Assembly (NCBI RefSeq): GCF_041893525.1
Contig: NZ_CP169068.1
Direction: 5' to 3' (one strand)
From: Phaeobacter bryozoorum
GTDB lineage: Bacteria; Pseudomonadota; Alphaproteobacteria; Rhodobacterales; Rhodobacteraceae
DNA: 64,000 nucleotides
The notes below the pieces were generated by a model. The model had not been told where the DNA came from and ran no database searches. It worked only from the letters and a program-made list of their open reading frames with translations. This document shows, in pieces, positions 1 to 8,502 of this stretch (positions are counted from its first letter, which is position 1; each line of letters starts with the position of its first letter). The translations under genes were made by a program, and so were the position numbers.

Positions 1-1571
1 TCTACAGCAAGCTGTCCGGGATGACCGGCACAGCGATGACCGAGGCCGAGGAATTTGCCGAGATCTACGGTCTGGGTGTGGTCGAGGTTCCAACCAACCG
101 ACCAATCGCTCGTAAGGATGAGGACGATCAGGTCTACCGCACGGCTGTCGAGAAATACCGTGCGATGATTGAAGAGACCAAGAAGGCCCATGAAAAGGGC
201 CAGCCTGTTCTTTTGGGCACGACCTCGATCGAAAAATCCGAGCTGCTCAGCCAGATGCTGGAGAAAGAGGGCATCAAGCACAACGTGCTGAACGCCCGTC
301 ACCACGAACAGGAAGCCAAGATTGTGGCGGAGGCCGGTCGTCTGGGCGCTGTGACCATCGCTACCAACATGGCCGGCCGCGGGACCGACATTCAGTTGGG
401 CGGTAATGTGGAGCTGAAGGTGCTGGATGCGCTGGACGCCCAGCCCGATGCCGACCCGGTTGCCCTGCGCACCGAGGAAGAGGCCAAACATGCCGCGGAA
501 AAGCAGAGTGTTCTGGACGCAGGTGGCCTGTTCGTGATGGCTTCCGAACGCCACGAGAGCCGCCGGATCGACAACCAGCTGCGCGGTCGCTCCGGTCGCC
601 AGGGCGATCCGGGTCGCACCGTGTTCTACCTCAGCCTTGAAGATGATCTGATGCGCATCTTCGGGTCAGAGCGACTGGACAAGCTGTTGTCGACCCTTGG
701 CATGAAAGAGGGCGAGGCGATCATTCACCCTTGGGTGAACAAGTCGCTGGAACGCGCCCAGGCAAAGGTCGAAGGCCGCAACTTTGACATGCGTAAGAAC
801 GTTCTGAAATTCGACGACGTGATGAATGATCAGCGCAAGGTGATCTTTAACCAGCGTCGCGAAATCATGGCTGCTGAAGATCTGTCCGAAATCGTCGGTG
901 ATATGCGTCATGAGGTGATCGACGATCTTCTCGATGTGCATATGCCGGCCAAGACCTATGCCGACCAATGGGACAGCGAGGGCCTGCAGGCGCAGGTCCG
1001 CGAGAAACTCGGGCTTGATGTCCCCGTGGTCGACTGGGCTGCCGAAGAAGGCGTCGATGACGAGCAGATCCGCGAACGTCTGGTCGCCGCCAGCGATGCC
1101 AAGATGGCAGAAAAGACCGAAGCGTTTGGTGCTGAAACCATGCGCAATATCGAAAAGCAGGTTCTGCTTCAGACCATCGACGCGAAATGGCGCGAACATC
1201 TTCTGACGCTGGAACATCTGCGTTCTGTGGTGGGCTTCCGTGGCTACGCGCAGCGTGATCCGCTCAATGAATATAAGAATGAGAGTTTCCAGCTGTTTGA
1301 AACGATGCTCGATACGCTGCGTGAAACCGTCACTCAGCAGCTCGCACATGTGCGCCCCATCAGCGAAGAAGAGCAGCGCCAGATGATGATGCAGCTGGCC
1401 GCCCAGCAGGCGGAACTGCAAAGGGCCGCTGCTGGCGCTGCGTTGCCGGAGGCACCAGCCGATGGGTTTGTTGAAGACGATCCATCGACATGGGGCAATC
1501 CATCTCGCAATGACAAATGCCCTTGTGGGTCTGGCAAGAAGTTCAAACACTGCCATGGCAGCCTCAGCTGA
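1..1571 (+). CDS. secA: Protein translocase subunit SecA, C-terminal part (5' end outside the window)
   Basis: SecA is the ATPase motor that pushes unfolded preproteins through the SecYEG channel. The reading frame is open from base 3 to the first base of the window, so only about the last 520 residues are present. It begins in the LSGMTGTA segment of the helicase core. Next comes the second nucleotide-binding fold with GTTSIEKSE, NMAGRGTDI and QLRGRSGRQGD, then the helical scaffold/wing and the C-terminal linker. The end is a SEC-C zinc motif, CPCGSGKKFKHCHG, which binds zinc and SecB or ribosomes. Length and order fit an ordinary alphaproteobacterial SecA. A perfect 14-base palindrome overlaps the stop codon and terminator-like hairpins follow. 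The only uncertainty is the missing N-terminus. Confidence 0.98.
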   Translation, partial: YSKLSGMTGTAMTEAEEFAEIYGLGVVEVPTNRPIARKDEDDQVYRTAVEKYRAMIEETKKAHEKGQPVLLGTTSIEKSELLSQMLEKEGIKHNVLNARHHEQEAKIVAEAGRLGAVTIATNMAGRGTDIQLGGNVELKVLDALDAQPDADPVALRTEEEAKHAAEKQSVLDAGGLFVMASERHESRRIDNQLRGRSGRQGDPGRTVFYLSLEDDLMRIFGSERLDKLLSTLGMKEGEAIIHPWVNKSLERAQAKVEGRNFDMRKNVLKFDDVMNDQRKVIFNQRREIMAAEDLSEIVGDMRHEVIDDLLDVHMPAKTYADQWDSEGLQAQVREKLGLDVPVVDWAAEEGVDDEQIRERLVAASDAKMAEKTEAFGAETMRNIEKQVLLQTIDAKWREHLLTLEHLRSVVGFRGYAQRDPLNEYKNESFQLFETMLDTLRETVTQQLAHVRPISEEEQRQMMMQLAAQQAELQRAAAGAALPEAPADGFVEDDPSTWGNPSRNDKCPCGSGKKFKHCHGSLS

Positions 1572-1640
1572 GGCACCGGAGAGGTGAGATAGTCTGGCGA
1601 AAACAGTGAAAATTGCATGCTTTCGCCAGATTCTCAGCAA

Positions 1641-1667
1641 GGGGCGGCCATCAATTGGTCGCCTTTC
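1641..1667 (+). terminator. Terminator-like hairpin after secA
   Basis: An eight-pair stem (GGCGGCCA against TGGTCGCC, one G-U pair) with a TCAAT loop is followed by TTTCT. A second stem, TCTGGCGAAA at 1593-1602 with TTTCGCCAGA at 1621-1630, lies just upstream and has a long loop and no T run. Together they probably end the secA transcript before the next gene. Confidence 0.55.
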
Positions 1668-1708
1668 TGCGTCACGGTTCCTTAACCTTTTTGGGTAAGG
1701 AGTCGGTA

Positions 1709-2641
1709 ATGATCAGCAAACGTACAGCCTTGATGAGCGCGGCCACCCTCTGTAGCGCACTCGCGATCGGTCTTGTTATGCAACATGCCGATGGCGGTCC
1801 GCAGGCGACTGCAGAAGCCGCGGTTCCTGCGAAGGGGCTTGCGGTTGCGGCCGTAGACAACCTGCCAGACCTCTCGACCGGTGGTGCCCTTCAGATTGAG
1901 GCGATCAGCCTCACTGCGGCCACACCTGCTTCCGGCGGCGAGGGCGAAGCCCGTCAGGCCGGGCGTCATGACCCAGAGACCACCTGCGATATGACAGCAG
2001 AAGCCGTCGCCAGCCCGATGGCAGAGGTGCGTTTGACGATCTTGTCCCTTTGCCGTCCCGGAGAGCGGTTGACCATTCATCACAATGGAATGATGTTCTC
2101 CAGCCGCCTGGACGATACCGGCGCGCTGACCGTTCAGGTGCCGGCACTTTCTTCTACCGCAGTTTTTATCGTCGAGCCGAAAACAGGCCGTGGTGCAGTG
2201 GCGACAACTTCGGTGCCTGATCTAAATCTGGTCAGCCGGGTGGTCCTGCAATGGGCTGGCAATAGCGGCTTTGAACTGCACGCGCGCGAGTTTGGCGCGG
2301 GGTATGGCAGCGCTGGTCATGTCTGGCGCGGTGCTGATCTTACAGCTGGCCGGGGGTCGGTCGTGCAGCTTGGCGATGCCTCGCAGCTGGCGCCGCGTTT
2401 GGCAGAGATCTACAGCGTTCCACGGCTTGGCGGCGACCGTAGTGGTGTGATCGACCTGACCGTCGAGGCCGAGGTGACCGCGATCAATTGCGGTCGTGAC
2501 GTTTCGGCGCAGACGCTTGAACTGCGCGATGGAAAGCTGCGCACCCGTGATCTGACACTGGCGATGCCTGATTGTGCCGCTACGGGTGATTTTCTTGTGT
2601 TGAATAATTTGCTAGAAACACTGAAAATCGCCGCAAATTAA
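1709..2641 (+). CDS. Exported protein of unknown function next to secA
   Basis: About 310 residues; I recognise no catalytic family. The ATG at 1709 is chosen because TAAGGAGT lies just upstream and the protein then starts with a signal-peptide-like stretch (MISKRTALMSAATLCSALAI). An in-frame longer start near 1613 falls inside the secA terminator region. The mature part is rich in Ala, Gly and Thr. It has a few spread cysteines (for example in ETTCDMTAE and LSLCRPGE) that could form disulfides in the periplasm, and no transmembrane helix after the signal. It lies 24 bases before the PstS/OmpA fusion gene, so the two are likely co-transcribed. Similar proteins beside secA are sometimes named translocase in Roseobacter genomes, but that name seems to come from the neighbour, not from evidence. 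Confidence 0.8.
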   Translation: MISKRTALMSAATLCSALAIGLVMQHADGGPQATAEAAVPAKGLAVAAVDNLPDLSTGGALQIEAISLTAATPASGGEGEARQAGRHDPETTCDMTAEAVASPMAEVRLTILSLCRPGERLTIHHNGMMFSSRLDDTGALTVQVPALSSTAVFIVEPKTGRGAVATTSVPDLNLVSRVVLQWAGNSGFELHAREFGAGYGSAGHVWRGADLTAGRGSVVQLGDASQLAPRLAEIYSVPRLGGDRSGVIDLTVEAEVTAINCGRDVSAQTLELRDGKLRTRDLTLAMPDCAATGDFLVLNNLLETLKIAAN

Positions 2642-2665
2642 CTAGCGGTTTATTCAGGATTTCTC

Positions 2666-4222
2666 ATGGCTTTGCTTCGTGCGGCGGTAGGCGCCGCACT
2701 CTTTCTTGTCGCTGGAATCCTGCCGCTCAATGCGCAGGATGTGACCCTTTCCTCACCTGACGGCGCCGTTGAGATCACCGGGAATATTCTGGGTTTTGAT
2801 GGTGAATTCTATCGCGTTGATACGAAGTTCGGTGAGCTGACGGTTGATGGGTCCGGCGTCAGCTGTGAGGGGCCCGGTTGCCCGAGCCTGTCTGATTATG
2901 TTGCGGAGATTACCCTGTCGGGTTCTTCCACCATGGCAGAGGTTCTGTTACCGGCGCTGATCGAAGGGTTCGCACTCAGAAACGGTTTCCAGACCCGGCG
3001 AGATCCGATGCCCGACAATAATTTTGACTATGTGTTACTGCGGGACACAGGTCGAGTCGCCGCCAGGTTCAGCTTTTTTGTCAGCAATACCGACGAAGGG
3101 TTTGCCGATCTTCTGGCCAATGAAGCCGATATCGTGATGGCCCTGCGCGAAATCCGCAGCGCGGAGCGTGAGCGCGCGCGTGAGGCCGGAATGGGGGATA
3201 TGACAGGGTCACAACGCAGTCGCGTTCTGGCGCTGGATGCCATGGTGCCGGTGGTGGCACCGGGGAACCCTGTGCGCTCGATTTCGGTGTCGAATCTCGC
3301 GCGCGTTCTATCCGGGGATCTGAAAAACTGGTCTGAGCTGGGTGGGGCTGACGCGCCGATCTCTCTTCATTTGCCCGTCGCGGGCTCTGGCTTGGCTCAG
3401 GCGATTTCTGACCGGCTTGAGCCGCCAAATATTGCGGCGCTCGGCAGTCGTCTGCGGCGCCACGACCGTGGCAGCACCTTGGTGCGAGTCGTTGCGACAG
3501 ATCCCTTTGCCCTTGGGCTGGCGAGCTTTGCCGAAACATCGACCGCACGCGTCCTGACCCTGCGCGGCGCGTGTGGCTTCTCGCTGCGGGCCAATCGCCG
3601 GTCAATCAAGACAGAAGACTATCCGCTGACTGCGCCGATGTTTCTATATCTCCCGTCACGACGGTTGCCCAAGCTTGCGCGGGATTTTCTGAGTTATGTT
3701 CGCGGCCCCGCGGCGCAGATTGTGATCCGCAGAGCCGGGTTCGTTGATCAGGCACCAGAGAGAATTTCGATGAATGTTCAGGGCGACCGTCTGGCCAATG
3801 CCATCAGCGCAGCCGGGCCGGAGGTCTCCCTTGCGGAGTTGCAGAGATTGGTCAGTCGCCTGGACGGTCTGCAGCGGTTGACCACGTCGTTTCGCTTTGA
3901 ACCGGGATCGACCCGCCCCGATGCGCAATCGCGAAGCAATATCAATCAGCTCGCCCGGTCCCTGGAGGCTGGGGCCTACGATGCGCGGGAGCTGGTTTTT
4001 GTCGGCTTCTCAGATGGCGATGGCCCGGCGAGCGGTAATAAATCCATTGCGTTGAAACGATCGGAGGCGGTGCGAGATGCGGTCATCGCGGCAGCTGAAA
4101 CCGCGAATCTCGAGCGGACCGAAATAGCGGTGGAGGCCTTTGGTGAGGCGCTGCCGATGGCCTGTGAAGACCAGCGATGGGGCCGACAGGTCAATCGACG
4201 GGTCGAAGTCTGGGTTCGATAA
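2666..4222 (+). CDS. Phosphate-type ABC substrate-binding domain fused to an OmpA-like domain
   Basis: 518 residues. A signal peptide (about residues 1-23, ending LPLNA) is followed by a short N-terminal domain with two cysteines. A PstS-like periplasmic binding fold spans about 85-370; its first strand reads LSGSSTMAEVLLPALIEGF, like the GSST phosphate-binding start of PstS. The last about 130 residues look like an OmpA peptidoglycan-binding domain: FRFEPGSTRPD, then ALKRSEAVRDAVI, then the closing QVNRRVEVWVR. Such fusions are known in alphaproteobacteria. The likely role is a periplasmic protein tied to the cell wall that binds phosphate or another oxyanion, but no phosphate transport genes are nearby. 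It follows the unknown exported gene by 24 bases. Confidence 0.82.
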   Translation: MALLRAAVGAALFLVAGILPLNAQDVTLSSPDGAVEITGNILGFDGEFYRVDTKFGELTVDGSGVSCEGPGCPSLSDYVAEITLSGSSTMAEVLLPALIEGFALRNGFQTRRDPMPDNNFDYVLLRDTGRVAARFSFFVSNTDEGFADLLANEADIVMALREIRSAERERAREAGMGDMTGSQRSRVLALDAMVPVVAPGNPVRSISVSNLARVLSGDLKNWSELGGADAPISLHLPVAGSGLAQAISDRLEPPNIAALGSRLRRHDRGSTLVRVVATDPFALGLASFAETSTARVLTLRGACGFSLRANRRSIKTEDYPLTAPMFLYLPSRRLPKLARDFLSYVRGPAAQIVIRRAGFVDQAPERISMNVQGDRLANAISAAGPEVSLAELQRLVSRLDGLQRLTTSFRFEPGSTRPDAQSRSNINQLARSLEAGAYDARELVFVGFSDGDGPASGNKSIALKRSEAVRDAVIAAAETANLERTEIAVEAFGEALPMACEDQRWGRQVNRRVEVWVR

Positions 4223-4237
4223 AAGAGCTTCAGACCG

Positions 4238-5002
4238 CTAGAGATATCCTTCGGAGCGAAAGCTCAGTTCGCGAGATTTTCCGATGATCAGATGATCATG
4301 CAGAACGATATCCAGAGTGGCGAGTGCCCGCGCAACCCGGTCGGTCATCTCGATGTCGCTCTGCGATGGGGTCGGGTCGCCCGACGGGTGATTATGTACC
4401 AGGATCAGGGCGCTGGCGCTTATTTCAAGGGCCCGCTTGGCGATCTCTCGCGGGTAGACCGGCACATGATCGACGGTGCCCCTGGCCTGCTCTTCATCCG
4501 CGACCAGGGTGTTCTTGCGATCCAGGTAGAGGACACGGAACTGTTCGGTCTCACGATGGGCCATGACGGTATGGCAATAGTCCAGAAGCGCGTCCCAAGA
4601 GGACAAGACCGGTCGCTGCATGATTCTGGCGCGGGCCATTCGATGGGCGGCAGCCTCCAGGATCTTAAGATCCGCGACGACAGCCTCGCCGATGCCATTC
4701 ACCTTCGAGAGACGTTCAGGGGGCGCGGTGATAACCCGGTTGAAATCTCCGAAGGTCTCAAGCAGGAGCCGGGCCAGAGGTTTGACATCGCGGCGCGGAA
4801 TGGATCGAAAGAGCAGAAGTTCCAGCAACTCATAGTCCGGCATCGCGGCTGCCCCCCCGTCCATAAAACGCTCGCGCAACCGCGCGCGGTGATCCCTGAT
4901 ATAGGAGGGCAGGCGCCGCTCTGGCGGGGAGGCAGGCCCCATCTCTGCGCTGTTGGGGAACAGCGGGAGAGAGACATCCTGAAACGCGGGATCCTTGGCC
5001 AT
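4238..5002 (-). CDS. radC: RadC family (JAB/MPN domain) protein
   Basis: 254 residues. The N-terminal half holds a helix-hairpin-helix region (YELLELLLFRSIPRRDVKPLA, then FGDFNRVI and LSKVNGIGEAVVADLK). The C-terminal half is the RadC/JAB fold with the metal-binding signature HNHPSGDPTPSQSD. Both parts and the length match typical RadC. Its cellular role is unsettled: the link to DNA repair was withdrawn for E. coli, and the JAB fold suggests a metal-dependent hydrolase. The gene ends close to the 3' end of the preceding plus-strand gene and has its own upstream region before the dnaJ terminator. Confidence 0.93.
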   Translation of the reverse strand: MAKDPAFQDVSLPLFPNSAEMGPASPPERRLPSYIRDHRARLRERFMDGGAAAMPDYELLELLLFRSIPRRDVKPLARLLLETFGDFNRVITAPPERLSKVNGIGEAVVADLKILEAAAHRMARARIMQRPVLSSWDALLDYCHTVMAHRETEQFRVLYLDRKNTLVADEEQARGTVDHVPVYPREIAKRALEISASALILVHNHPSGDPTPSQSDIEMTDRVARALATLDIVLHDHLIIGKSRELSFRSEGYL

Positions 5003-5079
5003 AGGCTATGCTGTGGCCATCGTGGTTGAGGAAGGGTTAATGCAAATGGATCACCATGCGGCCAGCCGCAAAACCAACG

Positions 5080-5104
5080 AAAAAAGCGCCCCATTGGAGC
5101 GCTT
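5080..5104 (-). terminator. Rho-independent terminator after dnaJ
   Basis: Read on the minus strand, AGCGCTCC-AAT-GGGGCGCT forms an eight-pair stem (one G-U pair) followed directly by a run of T. It lies 27 bases past the dnaJ stop and should end the dnaK-dnaJ transcript. Confidence 0.85.
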
Positions 5105-5130
5105 AATATTGGTTTAGAATGGGGAGGGGA

Positions 5131-6294
5131 TCAGCCCTTCATCCCGTCCCAGAAGCTTTTCACGGAGGAGAAGAAACTCCGGCTTTCCGGGTTGGTGTTG
5201 TCCTCGGAGAGATCCTCGAATTCACGCAGCAGTTCCTTCTGCCGGGCGGTGAGGTTCACCGGGGTTTCCACCGCCAGTTCTATGAACATGTCACCGGTTG
5301 CACCGCCGCGCAGGGCAGGCATGCCCTTGCCACGTAGGCGCATCTGGCGGCCGGACTGGCTGCCTTCCGGGATCTGCACACGGCCACGGCCACCATCAAT
5401 GGTGGGGACTTCTATGGCGCCGCCCAATGCGGCCTTTGCCATGGATACCGGTACCCGGCAGTATAGGTTGTTTCCATCCCGCTCAAACAGGTCATGTGCG
5501 GAGACTTCAACAAAAATATAGAGATCACCGGGAGGACCACCGCGCATACCGGCCTCACCCTCGCCGGCAAGGCGAATGCGGGTGCCGGTTTCCACGCCTG
5601 CCGGGATGTTCACCGACAGGGAGCGATCTTTCTCTACACGACCATGGCCCTGGCAGGATTTGCAGGGGTTCTTGATGATCTGGCCAAGGCCGGAGCAGGT
5701 GGGGCAGGTGCGCTCCACCGTGAAGAAACCCTGCTGCGCGCGAACCTTGCCCATGCCGGAACAGGTCGGGCATGTCGTTGGTTCCACTCCGCCCTCAGCG
5801 CCAGTGCCTTCGCAGGATCCACAGGCGACAGCGGTCGGTACGTTGATCGTTTTGTGCATCCCCGCAAAAGCATCCTCAAGCGAGATGCGCAGGTTGTAGC
5901 GCAGATCCGAGCCGCGCGCGGCTCGTTGCCGTCCGCCACCCTGGCCGCCGCGTCCACCCATGAAGTCGCCGAACAGATCGTCGAAGACATCTGAGAAGGC
6001 AGACGAAAAGTCGCCGCCGCCAAAGCCCTGGCCGCCTTGACCGCCGCGTTGGCCGCCGCCCATGCCGTTTTCAAAGGCGGCGTGACCGTAACGATCATAA
6101 GCGGCCTTCTTCTCAGGGTCCTTCAGGACATCGTAGGCCTCATTGGCCTCCTTGAACTTCCCCTCGGCTTCGGGATTGTCCTTGTTCCGGTCGGGGTGCA
6201 GCTCTTTGGCCTTCTTGCGAAAGCCTTTCTTGATTTCATCGGCGGTGGCCCCTTTGGACACCCCGAGAACGTCATAGTAATCTCGTTTGGACAT
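5131..6294 (-). CDS. dnaJ: Chaperone protein DnaJ
   Basis: 387 residues, full length. An N-terminal J domain with the HPD triplet (ELHPDRNKDNPEA) stimulates the DnaK ATPase. A Gly/Phe-rich linker follows (GGGQRGGQGGQGFGGGDF). Then come four CxxCxGxG zinc repeats (CGSCEGTG, CPTCSGMG, CPTCSGLG, CKSCQGHG) and the C-terminal substrate-binding domains. It acts with DnaK in folding and in heat-shock control. It lies downstream of dnaK in the same direction across a 76-base gap with a strong hairpin, so it is probably made by partial read-through from dnaK. The ATG follows GAAGGG at a suitable distance. Confidence 0.99.
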   Translation of the reverse strand: MSKRDYYDVLGVSKGATADEIKKGFRKKAKELHPDRNKDNPEAEGKFKEANEAYDVLKDPEKKAAYDRYGHAAFENGMGGGQRGGQGGQGFGGGDFSSAFSDVFDDLFGDFMGGRGGQGGGRQRAARGSDLRYNLRISLEDAFAGMHKTINVPTAVACGSCEGTGAEGGVEPTTCPTCSGMGKVRAQQGFFTVERTCPTCSGLGQIIKNPCKSCQGHGRVEKDRSLSVNIPAGVETGTRIRLAGEGEAGMRGGPPGDLYIFVEVSAHDLFERDGNNLYCRVPVSMAKAALGGAIEVPTIDGGRGRVQIPEGSQSGRQMRLRGKGMPALRGGATGDMFIELAVETPVNLTARQKELLREFEDLSEDNTNPESRSFFSSVKSFWDGMKG

Positions 6295-6320
6295 CGGAAT
6301 ACCCTTCTTGCCGCAACGAA

Positions 6321-6353
6321 AGCGGGCCGGCCCGGGGTTCGGACCGGCCCGCT
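6321..6353 (-). terminator. Hairpin between dnaK and dnaJ
   Basis: A perfect ten-pair GC stem (AGCGGGCCGG with CCGGCCCGCT) sits in the 76-base gap between dnaK and dnaJ. Only three T residues follow on the minus strand, so it is a weak or partial terminator, or a processing or stability element that sets less DnaJ than DnaK. Confidence 0.65.
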
Positions 6354-6370
6354 TTGGCCAAAATCAGACC

Positions 6371-8290
6371 TTAACGCTTGTTGTCGTCCAGATCTTCGAA
6401 TTCGGCATCGACAATGTCATCATCACCGGGGCCTGAAGCCTCATCCGCGGCGGCGGGTTCATCCGCGGCCTCTTCCTGGCTCGACTTGTAGATCGCTTCG
6501 CCTAGCTTCATGGCGGCTTCGGTGACGTTCTGAACGCCAGACTTGATCTTGTCGGCGGTGGATTTCTCGTTTTCGAGGTCATCCTTCAGCGCGGCAATGG
6601 CCAGTTCGATTGCTTCGATGGTGGTCGGGTCCACCTTGTCCGCATGCTCTTCCATCGATTTCTCGGTGGAGTGAATCAGGCTTTCGGCCTGGTTCTTCGC
6701 TTCGATCAGCTCGCGACGTTCCTTGTCTGCCTCGGCATTGTCCTCGGCATCCTTGACCATTTTTTCGATATCCTCATCGGACAGACCACCGGAGGCCTGG
6801 ATGGTGATATTCTGCTCTTTACCAGTCGCCTTATCCTTGGCGCCAACGGACACGATGCCGTTTGCGTCGATGTCGAAGGTCACTTCGATCTGCGGCATGC
6901 CGCGCGGTGCGGGCGGGATGTCCTCAAGGTTGAACTGGCCGAGCATCTTGTTGTCGGCCGCCATCTCGCGCTCACCCTGGAACACACGAATGGTCACGGC
7001 GTTCTGGTTGTCTTCGGCGGTAGAGAACACCTGGCTCTTCTTGGTCGGGATGGTGGTGTTGCGGTCGATCAGTCGGGTGAAGACGCCACCGAGGGTTTCG
7101 ATACCCAGGGACAGCGGTGTCACGTCGAGCAGAACGACGTCTTTCACGTCGCCTTGCAGAACACCGGCCTGAATGGCGGCGCCCATCGCAACAACCTCAT
7201 CCGGGTTCACACCCTTGTGGGGGTCTTTGCCGAAGAATTTGCTGACTTCCTCGATCACCTTGGGCATGCGGGTCATACCGCCGACCAGAACAACTTCGTC
7301 GACGTCAGATGCCGAGAGACCGGCATCTTTCAGCGCAGCGGCGCAGGGCTTCATCGACGCCTTGATCAGATCGCCAACCAGGCTCTCCAGCTTGGCACGG
7401 GTCAGTTTCATGACCAGGTGCAGCGGCTGGCCCGAGGACGGATCCATCGAGATGAACGGCTGGTTGATTTCGGTCTGGCTGGAGGAGGACAGCTCAATCT
7501 TGGCTTTTTCAGCGGCTTCTTTCAGACGCTGCAGAGCCATTTTGTCCTTGGTCAGGTCGACGCCGTGCTCTTTCTTGAATTGGTCTGCCAGGTAGTTGAC
7601 GATGCGCATGTCAAAGTCTTCACCACCAAGGAACGTGTCGCCATTGGTGGATTTCACCTCAAACAGGCCGTCGTCGATTTCAAGAATGGTCACGTCGAAG
7701 GTACCGCCACCAAGGTCATAGACCGCGATGGTTTGGGTTTCTTCCTTGTCCAGACCATAGGCCAGGGCCGCTGCTGTCGGTTCGTTGATGATGCGCAGCA
7801 CTTCGAGACCGGCAATCTTGCCGGCGTCTTTGGTGGCCTGACGCTGGGCGTCGTTGAAATACGCAGGCACGGTGATGACGGCCTGGGTCACTTCTTCACC
7901 GAGGTAGGACTCGGCGGTTTCTTTCATCTTGCCCAGGATGAAAGCAGAGATCTGCGACGGGGAGTATTTCTCACCCTTGGCTTCGACCCATGCGTCACCA
8001 TTGCCGCCGTTGATTACGGCGAAAGGCAGGTTTTTCTTGTCTTTGGCCAGATCGCTGTCATCGAACCGGCGACCAATCAGGCGCTTTACGCCGAATACGG
8101 TGTTGTCCGGGTTGGTGACGGCCTGACGTTTGGCAGGCTGGCCTACCAGACGCTCATCGTCGGTGAAGGCTACGATCGACGGCGTGGTACGGGCGCCCTC
8201 AGCGTTTTCGATAACGCGAGGCTGCGATCCGTCCATGATGGCCACACAGGAGTTGGTGGTCCCGAGGTCGATTCCGATAACTTTGCTCAT
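6371..8290 (-). CDS. dnaK: Chaperone protein DnaK (Hsp70)
   Basis: 639 residues from the ATG at 8290, which begins MSKVIGIDLGTTNSCVAIMD, the universal Hsp70 start; an in-frame extension to 8428 would run through the promoter and is rejected. The ATPase domain covers about 1-385 with AVYDLGGGTFDVTILE and the linker-proximal VVLLDVTPLSLGIET. The peptide-binding domain and helical lid follow. The C-terminus is an acidic tail with GDDDIVDAEFEDLDD. DnaK binds exposed hydrophobic peptides in the cytoplasm in an ATP cycle driven by DnaJ and GrpE. A sigma-32-type promoter lies about 110 bases upstream of the start. Confidence 0.99.
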   Translation of the reverse strand: MSKVIGIDLGTTNSCVAIMDGSQPRVIENAEGARTTPSIVAFTDDERLVGQPAKRQAVTNPDNTVFGVKRLIGRRFDDSDLAKDKKNLPFAVINGGNGDAWVEAKGEKYSPSQISAFILGKMKETAESYLGEEVTQAVITVPAYFNDAQRQATKDAGKIAGLEVLRIINEPTAAALAYGLDKEETQTIAVYDLGGGTFDVTILEIDDGLFEVKSTNGDTFLGGEDFDMRIVNYLADQFKKEHGVDLTKDKMALQRLKEAAEKAKIELSSSSQTEINQPFISMDPSSGQPLHLVMKLTRAKLESLVGDLIKASMKPCAAALKDAGLSASDVDEVVLVGGMTRMPKVIEEVSKFFGKDPHKGVNPDEVVAMGAAIQAGVLQGDVKDVVLLDVTPLSLGIETLGGVFTRLIDRNTTIPTKKSQVFSTAEDNQNAVTIRVFQGEREMAADNKMLGQFNLEDIPPAPRGMPQIEVTFDIDANGIVSVGAKDKATGKEQNITIQASGGLSDEDIEKMVKDAEDNAEADKERRELIEAKNQAESLIHSTEKSMEEHADKVDPTTIEAIELAIAALKDDLENEKSTADKIKSGVQNVTEAAMKLGEAIYKSSQEEAADEPAAADEASGPGDDDIVDAEFEDLDDNKR

Positions 8291-8400
8291 TTTCGATCCC
8301 TTTTCACTTTCTAAGGCGATTACCCGAGGTCTGAACCCATTTTGGCATTCCGGCCCCGATTCAGTTGCGGTTTGGTCTGCACCTCCCCGCTTCCCGGCGT

Positions 8401-8429
8401 ATATAGGGAGCGCAAATGCCCCCTGCAAC
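8401..8429 (-). promoter_or_regulatory. Sigma-32-like heat-shock promoter for dnaK
   Basis: On the minus strand GTTG, an 18-base spacer and CCTATAT are found. This fits the alphaproteobacterial heat-shock form CTTG-N17/18-CYTATNT with one mismatch in the -35 element. It would give a leader of roughly 100 bases before dnaK. Inference from motif and position only. Confidence 0.65.
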
Positions 8430-8502
8430 CGCCAGATCGTGTCCTGTTTCGCGAATTACTGCGGTTTTTGACAGGGGAGCGGTTAAGAACAGGCTAACGG
8501 TG

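Noticed and set aside
6644..8314. Long open frame on the plus strand opposite dnaK
   Set aside because: It is the complement of a highly conserved gene with strong codon bias; the translation shows no family likeness.
8483..8497. CtrA-like site TTAA-N7-CTAA before alkB
   Set aside because: One mismatch to a short motif and too near the start codon; likely chance.
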